A DNA stretch of 10,210 nt from Baffinella frigidus (taxonomy: Eukaryota > Cryptophyceae > Cryptomonadales > Baffinellaceae). The DNA lies in NCBI GenBank assembly GCA_026770585.1, contig MU647302.1, forward strand, positions 115,752 through 125,961, written 5' to 3'. A program made the translations under genes and the position numbers. The notes under the pieces are model-generated. The model saw only the letters and a program-made list of their open reading frames with translations. It was not told the origin of the DNA and did not search any database. The first letter of the stretch is position 1. Each line of letters starts with the position of its first letter. Of the stretch, positions 6,085 to 10,210 are shown piece by piece.

Positions 6085-6488
6085 TTCCAAGCCCCTTACC
6101 CTGGTATGAATTACAGTTGGAACCGGAATTGTTTAGATGGACCGTTGCCCGAAGGCACCGGTGGCTGCTAAGTGGGTGAGGGGGGTGCTTGCTTCTTGAC
6201 TTCGCGATCGAAGGCAGAGAACATCGAGTTCATGTACCCGTTTCTTACGGTGTGAATTAGAGTTGGTACCAGAATCGCTTGGATGGACGGTTGCCCGAAG
6301 GCACCGGTGGCTGGTAAGTGGGTAGATGAGAGCCCGCCTCATCTGCACCGGGCTCGCTCGGCATGCTGGATGTCTGATGGGGGGATCTCATACAGAAACA
6401 CATTTAATTGAAAAAACTTCGGAGATTCGGGGTTGCCTGCTTTTTGACTTCGCGATCGAAGGCAGAGAAGATCGAGTTAATGTACCCG
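6085..6488 (+). repeat. Tandem unit of ~156 bp, two copies, second with insertion
   Basis: Unit 1 (6085-6240) and unit 2 (6241-6488) share the first module (GAATTA.AGTTGG, AGATGGAC-like, GTTGCCCGAAGGCACCGGTG then GCTG.TAAGTGGGT). They also share the second module (TTGACTTCGCGATCGAAGGC, AGAGAA.ATCGAGTT, ATGTACCCG). In unit 2 the modules are separated by about 107 bp (6325-6431). The first module recurs at 7086 and 7408. No conserved reading frame is evident. Confidence 0.75.
6325..6431. other. ~107 bp block present only in the second tandem unit
   Basis: Unit 1 runs from TAAGTGGGTGAGG into GGGTGCTTGCTTCTTGAC, while unit 2 has this block between the same modules. It starts with a hairpin-capable AGATGAG ... 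CTCATCT and contains AT-rich sequence near 6400. It is an insertion in unit 2 or a deletion from unit 1. No family relation was seen. Confidence 0.55.
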
Positions 6489-6527
6489 ATCAGCTGCAGC
6501 GGCGTCCCTTCTTGCCTGCTCTCGTTG

Positions 6528-6649
6528 AGGGTTTCGGGTTCTGGGTTCTGGGTTCTGGGTTCTGGGTTCTGGGTTTGGAGTTTGGGGTTTGGGGTTTGGG
6601 GTTGGGGTTTGGGGTTTGGGGTTTGGGGTTTGGGGTTTAGGGTTTCGGG
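6528..6649 (+). repeat. Heptamer array: TTCTGGG x5 then TTTGGGG
   Basis: Five uninterrupted TTCTGGG units at 6539-6573 switch to a TTTGGGG block, ending TTTAGGG TTTCGGG at 6649. The abrupt change of unit type suggests separate local expansions. Confidence 0.9.
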
Positions 6650-6692
6650 CGCGCACGAGATCGTGGTGAAATTGCAGAGATCGAGCACCTGG

Positions 6693-6868
6693 TTTATGAT
6701 TTATGGTTTATGGTTTATGGTTTATGGTTTAGGGTTTATGGTTTAGGGTTCGAGTTTTCGGATTTCGGGTTTCAGGTTCAGGGTTCAGGGTTTCGGGTTC
6801 CGGTTTTCGGTTTTCGGTTTTCGGGTTTCAGGTTTCGGGTTTCGGGTTCAGGTTTTAGGGTTTCGGTT
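6693..6868 (+). repeat. Heptamer array: TTTATGG then TTTCGGG/TTTCAGG
   Basis: The array follows GAGCACCTGG. It starts with TTTATGA and TTTATGG units, passes through TTTAGGG, and then becomes a mix of TTTCGGG, TTTCAGG, TTCAGGG and six-base TTTTCGG-like units. The first part has lost the GGG run. Confidence 0.85.
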
Positions 6869-6919
6869 GAAACCAACGCCACGACGAGGCGCTGTTCACA
6901 CGAGGATTTGGCATCCTGG

Positions 6920-6996
6920 TTTCGGGTTTCGGGTTTAGGGTTTTGGGTTTAGGGTTTAAGGTGTAGGGTTTTGGGTTTCGGGTTTCGGGTTTAGGA
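6920..6996 (+). repeat. Heptamer array: TTTCGGG/TTTAGGG
   Basis: It follows GGCATCCTGG directly and contains TTTCGGG, TTTAGGG, TTTTGGG and TGTAGGG units, ending TTTAGGATAAACC. About 50 bp of unique sequence separates it from the previous array. Confidence 0.85.
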
Positions 6997-7018
6997 TAAA
7001 CCGGGTTGTCCCGCATCT

Positions 7019-7545
7019 TTCGGACGACGTCGGATGGCAGAAGGTCGTGCAGAATCTCCTGTCAAGTCGCGCAATCGTCAGTTAGAGCCCCTTACCTTGC
7101 AATTTGTACCAGAATAGTTTAGATGGACACATCATCGACGGCCCCGGTGGCTGCTAAGTGGTTTCGAATGGCAGCAGGCCGCGCCAGGCCACAAGTCAGA
7201 TTTTCATTTTACTACACCATCTACGGGTAAAGTTTATCCCCACCAGGGAAACACGCCAAACGTGTTGGGAATTGGAGCCCTTCGTGGGCGCTACAATGTT
7301 TTTTTGTACCACGAAATACTTTTAGCGCGAAACGTTGCGTGCGAACTTCCCACTTGTGACATGGCGTGGTCATGAAGGATCTCCTGTCAATTCGCGGAAA
7401 CGTCATTCCAAGCCCCTTACCCTGAAATAACTTGCAATATGTACCAGAATCGTTTAGATGGACACATCACCCAAGGAACTGGTGGCTGCTAAGTGGGTTC
7501 GGACTATGTCGGATGGCAGCAGGCCGTGCAGGATCACCTGAAAGA
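7019..7545 (+). repeat. Two further copies of the ~160 bp tandem unit
   Basis: Copies lie at about 7019-7192 and 7372-7545. Shared words are ATCTCCTGTCAA.TCGCG, AGCCCCTTACC, TTGCAAT.TGTACCAGAAT, GTTTAGATGGACACATCA, GGTGGCTGCTAAGTGG and CGGATGGCAG.AGG. The ~180 bp spacer (7193-7371) is mixed sequence with no recognised element apart from the word GGGAATTGGAGCC. A 61-codon minus-strand frame covers the spacer but shows no domain. Confidence 0.75.
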
Positions 7546-7597
7546 ATTCGGAGCGAACGGTGAGTAGTTAGCAAGTTTATCACTTTTGACGAGGTTA

Positions 7598-7748
7598 TTA
7601 TCTCAGAAAACGACTTCTAAAGTTCGTTTTTATTAAGTCAATTTCCCTACAAATTCGTCAACTTATTCTTTACTCTCCGCATAAGTTGACAATTATGTAG
7701 GGGAATTGACTTAAGAAAACGACTTTTAGAAGTCGTTTTCTGAGATAA
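7598..7748. mobile_element. 151 bp inverted repeat, ~68 bp arms
   Basis: The left arm starts TTATCTCAGAAAACGACTTC and ends GTCAACTTAT (7598-7666). The right arm starts ATAAGTTGAC and ends with the complement GTCGTTTTCTGAGATAA (7681-7748). Arms match at roughly nine of ten positions with a 14 nt centre. The inner end AAGTTGAC/GTCAACTT equals the terminus of the 40 bp mini-elements. Confidence 0.85.
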
Positions 7749-7752
7749 GTTA

Positions 7753-7800
7753 GGACCTGTTGAGAGGACCTTTGAGAGGGTAATAAAGAACAAGAAGAAA
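7753..7800 (+). mobile_element. Retroposon-like 3' fragment between two fold-backs
   Basis: AGGACCTGTTGAGAGGACCT then TTGAGAGGGTAATAAAGAAC and AAGAAGAAA. The end resembles the tail of the insertion at 3339-3445 (GAGAGTAATAAAGAAGAAGA). The beginning resembles the direct repeats at 1276-1302 and 1506-1532. It fills the gap between the inverted repeats at 7598-7748 and 7801-7948. Confidence 0.5.
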
Positions 7801-7948
7801 GATCTTATACGCAAACACTTATAATTTATAAACTGGATTCAATGAAATTTACCACACAGAACGATCTTTGCTAGTAATATCAAAGCAAACGTGTAGTAAT
7901 TTTGATTGAAATCCAGTTTATAAATTATAAGTGTTTCCATATGAGATC
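7801..7948. mobile_element. Fold-back element, 'ATTACTACAC' family, copy 5, in a long inverted repeat
   Basis: The core CAATGAAATTTACCACAC ... GTGTAGTAATTTTGATTG lies at about 7840-7906 with GCTAGTAAT in the centre. Outside it, AAACACTTATAATTTATAAA and CTGGATT are mirrored by AATCCAG and TTTATAAATTATAAGTGTTT, and the outermost words are GATCTTATA and TATGAGATC. As at 2362-2505, the outer arms are unlike those of other copies. Confidence 0.8.
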
Positions 7949-8130
7949 TCCTGATAGATGGGACCCATCAGGTTTCGTCGCTGCTCAAGTGAAAGTGCGT
8001 GGACACGCAAGGTCACGTTACTGCGGGACATTCCGCAGTAACGTGGCTAATCTTTTTTCAAGGGCAGGGTTATGATCGTGTGTAAGTGAAAAAGTGACGA
8101 GACCTGTCCCATGCAATCTATCGGGAGATG
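7945..8130. mobile_element. 186 bp inverted-repeat element with inner hairpin
   Basis: The left end GATCTCCTGATAGATGGGAC then CCATCAGGTTTCGTC pairs with the right end GACGAGACCTG, TCCCATGCAATCTATC and GGGAGATG, allowing short gaps. The first four bases GATC are shared with the end of the preceding fold-back. The interior contains a hairpin at 8014-8045. No coding frame of note. Confidence 0.65.
8014..8045. repeat. Hairpin, 13 bp perfect arms
   Basis: CACGTTACTGCGG and CCGCAGTAACGTG flank a 6 nt loop, GACATT. In a eukaryotic repeat context this is more likely part of a fold-back element than a transcription terminator. Confidence 0.8.
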
Positions 8131-8372
8131 CTCGTGCGGGTCCACGCGATGGGATCTGACTGCCGTTTCGTCCGTCTAAATGCACGCGTTCTCTGGAGTC
8201 CATCTAAATGATGCCTGTCACACATCCCAGTGTGTTACCCCTCCAAAATGCGAAATGGTTCCAACGCCAAGCCAAATCTGGGATATGATCTATTAGGTGA
8301 CGAGACTAGATCTGGGTGCTGAGGAATCCTTGATCTTGTTCGAGCAGGTTAGTCCTGAGCTCCCTTTCTTCG

Positions 8373-8520
8373 CTGCCAACCGACGCCCTATCCACTGCCA
8401 ACCGACGCCATATCCACTGCCAACCGACGCCCTATCCACTGCCAACCAACGCCCTATCCACTGCCAACCGACACCCTATGCACCCAACAGCCGCCCTATC
8501 CTGGCAACTGCCGCCCAATG
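8373..8520 (+). repeat. 22 bp minisatellite (CTGCCAACCGACGCCCTATC + CA)
   Basis: Five 22 bp units run from 8373 to 8482, followed by two shorter degenerate units to 8520. The second unit has ATATCC in place of CTATCC. The array is the reverse-complement counterpart of 3951-4078. An open frame across it gives a repetitive PT/CQ-rich peptide that reflects the repeat. Confidence 0.9.
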
Positions 8521-8587
8521 CTCGACTCGGGATGGGACCTGGGTGCCCAGGAAACCTTTGCAGGTTGGTCCACTGGGGGACCTGACA

Positions 8588-8654
8588 TTACGGCACAGAT
8601 TTTGTGGGGAAATCCAGTATTGTCTCCCCAATGTCCACAACACCTAGCCGTAAT
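8588..8654. repeat. Inverted repeat with imperfect arms
   Basis: ATTACGGCACAGATTTTGTG pairs imperfectly with CCACAACACCTAGCCGTAAT; the outer 8 bp ATTACGGC/GCCGTAAT are exact. An inner GGGGA/TCCCC pair adds to the fold. It lies between coding-like copies 2 and 3. Confidence 0.55.
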
Positions 8655-8892
8655 ATCCAGTTTCCGCACATTTAATCTGAATAGCTGGCAGGATGACCTG
8701 GGTGCCGAGAGAGCCTTGGTAGACGAGGTCCTGTTCGAGCAGTTTGGTCCTGACCGCGTGCTGCAGAGTGCGGCATTGCGCCAGCGCCAGGAAAATGCCT
8801 GCCGCACAGCATGTTTCACCTTATGTCAACTCGCAACTTACTGCCGAGGATCATCCTTGGGGCCTAAGAGGTGTTGAGCCGACACGCATATT

Positions 8893-8939
8893 TTTAGGGT
8901 TTGGGGTTTGGGGTTTGGGGTTTGGGTTTGGGGTTCAGG
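8893..8939 (+). repeat. Short TTTGGGG heptamer array
   Basis: TTTAGGG is followed by four or five TTTGGGG/TTTGGG units and then TTCAGGG. Orientation is G-rich on the + strand. Confidence 0.85.
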
Positions 8940-9100
8940 GAATTCAGAATTGATCGTAGGAGACGACGAAGCCAAAATATGGGTTATAATTGTATGAGGC
9001 GAAAGTTAACTAAAAGCAAAAGTAGCCTAGAATAAAACTTGATGTGGACACTAGGGCCGACGGCGTTTGAGAACCCCCACGAGGCAAGGGTTTCTGTACC

Positions 9101-9204
9101 GAGGCGGGCTCGTCTTAAGGCTCATAGACCTTTGGACCACCCATCTCCAGAATTGAGAGGCATGAAGCAGAATAATAATAATAATAATAAGAAGAAGAAG
9201 AAGC
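9101..9204 (+). mobile_element. Retroposon-like copy with (AAT)n(AAG)n tail
   Basis: GAGGCGGGCTCGTCTTAAGG, CTCATAGACCTTTGGACCAC and CCATCTCCAG match the 5' part of the insertion at 3339-3445 and, in part, 1815-1890. A simple-sequence tail follows (AATAATAAT from 9170, then AAGAAGAAG to 9204). A family-conserved body with a variable trinucleotide tail fits a SINE-like retroposon. Flanking target duplication was not resolved. Confidence 0.65.
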
Positions 9205-9231
9205 AACAGAAGATACTGCCACTCGACAACG

Positions 9232-9266
9232 CTCGAGCACCTTATTCACATGGGCGGGTGCTCGAG
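9232..9266. repeat. Hairpin, 10 bp perfect arms
   Basis: CTCGAGCACC at 9232-9241 is the reverse complement of GGTGCTCGAG at 9257-9266. The word GGGTGCTCGAG recurs at about 9692-9702 beside another palindrome. Confidence 0.7.
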
Positions 9267-9426
9267 GTCCTTTAGGTCCTTTAGGTTTTAAATGCTCCCA
9301 ACATATGCCAACGACACGCCCTTCCGTAGAAGGGAGCTGCTGCGACTGCTGGTTAGTAGCCGACACCTGCTCCCCAAGGCGCTCCATGCGCTTGGCTGAC
9401 CCAGGGCCTCCGGGGTGTAAGGGTTT

Positions 9427-9581
9427 GTACCACCAACCCTCACGGCTTGGGCAAATCGACGATTTTCGATCAGGTTTTTGAGGGGGTTGAAGTCGGAATC
9501 CGACTTCAACGGCTCCAATTCCCCTTGAAATCGGGAAATCGGAAATCGTTGATTTTTCCAAGCCGTGAGGGTTGGTGGTAC
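9427..9581. mobile_element. MITE-like element 'GTACCACCAACCCTCAC', copy C
   Basis: The left end GTACCACCAACCCTCACGGC continues TTGGGCAAATCGACGATTTT. The right end has AAATCGTTGATTTTTCCAAG and CCGTGAGGGTTGGTGGTAC. The terminal inverted repeats are about 40 bp and the most regular of the three copies. The centre has GTTGAAGTCGGA/TCCGACTTCAAC around one base (9486-9510). At 155 bp it is shorter than copies A and B, and its interior is unrelated to theirs. Confidence 0.85.
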
Positions 9582-9674
9582 CAGGCACGGCGGGGGTGGT
9601 CACGTTCTCCACGGAAAGTCCGAGGGGAACGCAATTTATCACGAAAGTTACTACTCACATGCCTTCTTGTAAAG

Positions 9675-9697
9675 GCACCCGATTTTAAATTGGGTGC
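9675..9697. repeat. Near-perfect 23 bp palindrome
   Basis: GCACCCGATTT, one T, then AAATTGGGTGC; one mismatch between the arms. It is adjacent to CTCGAG and close to a half-arm of the ATTACTACAC family (CACGAAAGTTACTACTCAC, about 9641-9659). Confidence 0.6.
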
Positions 9698-9755
9698 TCG
9701 AGTTGGGGTAGGAGGGTGTCTAGCTGTGCCTCAGGCGGGTTGGCGGACTATTCTC

Positions 9756-9796
9756 AAGTTGACATGCTAGGTGCGTGGTACAAATACCGTCAACTG
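9756..9796. mobile_element. 40 bp mini inverted-repeat element, copy 2
   Basis: AAGTTGACATGCTAGGTGCG then TGGTACAAATACCGTCAACT is the partner of 4676-4715. The last base of the right inverted repeat is changed (GTCAACTG). No direct duplication flanks it. Confidence 0.6.
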
Positions 9797-9869
9797 TAAC
9801 GCAAAAAACGCCAGGGCCCACCAAATTGGTGAGAAAAAATAGACGGAAGAAGAGCTAGGATGCGGACGA

Positions 9870-10041
9870 CCACGCAAGAGTGTAGGGCAGACCTGGGAAA
9901 ACAAGCCTGTTCACACGGAATTTGTAACAACTTTCCGAAAATTCGATTTTTCTGTGGGAAGAATGTCCACTTATGAACTTAAGAAATAGTAGAATTCTAC
10001 TATTTCTCCTGTGGGTCACTCTGCCCTACACTCTTGCGTGG
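9870..10041. mobile_element. 172 bp fold-back element, perfect 22 bp terminal repeats
   Basis: The left end CCACGCAAGAGTGTAGGGCA+GA (9870-9891) and the right end (10020-10041) are exact reverse complements. The centre contains a perfect 24 bp palindrome at 9983-10006. No other copy of these termini was seen in the window, so it is a single-copy candidate here. Confidence 0.8.
9983..10006. repeat. Perfect 24 bp palindrome inside the fold-back
   Basis: GAAATAGTAGAA is followed directly by TTCTACTATTTC. It lies off-centre within the 9870-10041 element. Confidence 0.9.
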
Positions 10042-10062
10042 TGGTCTCTGAGGTTTTCCCGT

Positions 10063-10200
10063 TCTGGGTTTCTGGTTTCGGGTTTCGGAATTCGGGTTTC
10101 GGCGGGGGGTTTCGAGTTTCGGGTTTCGGGTTTCGGGTTTCGGGTTTCGGGTTTCGGGTTTCGGGTTTCGGGTTTCGGGTTTCGGGTTTCGGGTTTCGAC
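10063..10200 (+). repeat. TTTCGGG array with eleven perfect units
   Basis: After degenerate TTCTGGG and TTTCGGG units, eleven uninterrupted TTTCGGG heptamers occupy 10117-10193. The final unit is TTTCGAC, after which the window ends in ten G. It is the longest perfect array here and differs from TTTAGGG at one position in every unit. Confidence 0.9.
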
Positions 10201-10210
10201 GGGGGGGGGG
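10201..10210. repeat. Poly-G run at the right edge
   Basis: Ten G residues follow TTTCGAC. See the left edge: homopolymer at both edges suggests an artefact of contig ends or sequencing. Confidence 0.75.

Larger units (their letters stand above)
8309..8754 (+). other. Three diverged coding-like repeats (possible decayed exon)
   Basis: Copies at 8309-8360, 8536-8573 and 8695-8754 share CTGGGTGC..AG and TTCGAGCAG..T.GTCCTGA words. In the open frames through them they translate as DLGAEESL..ILFEQVSPE, DLGAQETFAGW and DLGAERALVDEVLFEQFGPD. Copies 1 and 3 differ by a 9 bp gap, a multiple of three, and include synonymous changes (GCT/GCC, TTG/CTG). Copy 1 is in a different frame from copies 2 and 3, with the minisatellite between. 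I do not recognise the protein. It may be a pseudogene remnant or a non-coding repeat, and the signal is too short to call a CDS. Confidence 0.3.

Noticed and set aside
5746-6090. 114- and 75-codon minus-strand frames and a plus-strand frame over the TTTCGTG array
   Set aside because: The peptides are heptad-periodic products of a 7 bp repeat that has no stop in any frame; both strands are open at once.
6326-6952. Overlapping frames rich in G/F/W/V on one strand and NPKPQTPNP-like on the other
   Set aside because: They arise from TTCTGGG/TTTGGGG/TTTCGGG arrays and begin in unrelated tandem-unit sequence.
8014-8045. Rho-independent terminator
   Set aside because: There is no upstream gene, no run of T directly after the stem, and the surroundings are eukaryotic repeat DNA.
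8373-8520. CRISPR-like array
   Set aside because: Units are contiguous 22 bp repeats with no spacers, so it is a minisatellite.
9115-9642. 175-codon minus-strand frame, the longest in the window
   Set aside because: It runs through a trinucleotide tail (poly-tyrosine/serine stretch), a hairpin and all of MITE copy C, so it is a chance frame across repeats with no domain.

Overview
The window looks like gene-poor, repeat-dense eukaryotic nuclear DNA of subtelomeric or interstitial-telomeric character. The main clue is about ten arrays of a T/G-rich heptamer. Several are perfect TTTAGGG, the telomere type known from land plants, many algae and some alveolates; the others are variants such as TTTGGGG, TTTCGGG, TTTCGTG, TTCTGGG and TTTATGG. 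The lineage cannot be fixed from this sequence. I found no convincing protein-coding gene, rRNA, tRNA, CRISPR array or bacterial gene organisation. The long open frames lie across heptamer arrays, minisatellites or inverted repeats. The only coding-like signal is a set of three short diverged repeats near 8309-8754.

Layout. 1-1300: poly-G edge, a dispersed repeat, a small fold-back element, a degenerate C-rich telomere-like stretch, and the first copy of a ~190 bp inverted-repeat element. 1300-2505: a TTTGGGG-type array, a retroposon-like fragment, then four inverted-repeat elements nearly end to end. 2559-4140: short tandem duplications whose copies differ by clean insertions. These are a 40 bp palindrome, a 107 bp retroposon-like sequence with a 10 bp target duplication, and a ~182 bp MITE-like element. 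A 22 bp minisatellite follows. 4250-5000: TTTAGGG arrays, including a G-rich to C-rich (head-to-head) junction and a 40 bp mini-inverted-repeat element. 5113-5915: second copy of the ~190 bp element, a palindrome between direct repeats, and a TTTCGTG array. 6085-7545: four copies of a ~160 bp tandem unit interleaved with heptamer arrays. 7598-8130: three inverted-repeat elements packed together. 8309-8940: coding-like repeats, the 22 bp minisatellite in the opposite orientation, and a short TTTGGGG array. 9100-10210: retroposon-like copy, third MITE copy, second mini-element, a 172 bp fold-back, and eleven perfect TTTCGGG units ending in poly-G.

Nothing here works as an operon or pathway. The content is a set of probably non-autonomous elements: at least four inverted-repeat families and one retroposon-like family. 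They are nested in each other and in tandem duplications, so several insertions can be read directly by comparing filled and empty copies. No transposase or reverse transcriptase is visible, so any movement must have depended on enzymes encoded elsewhere.
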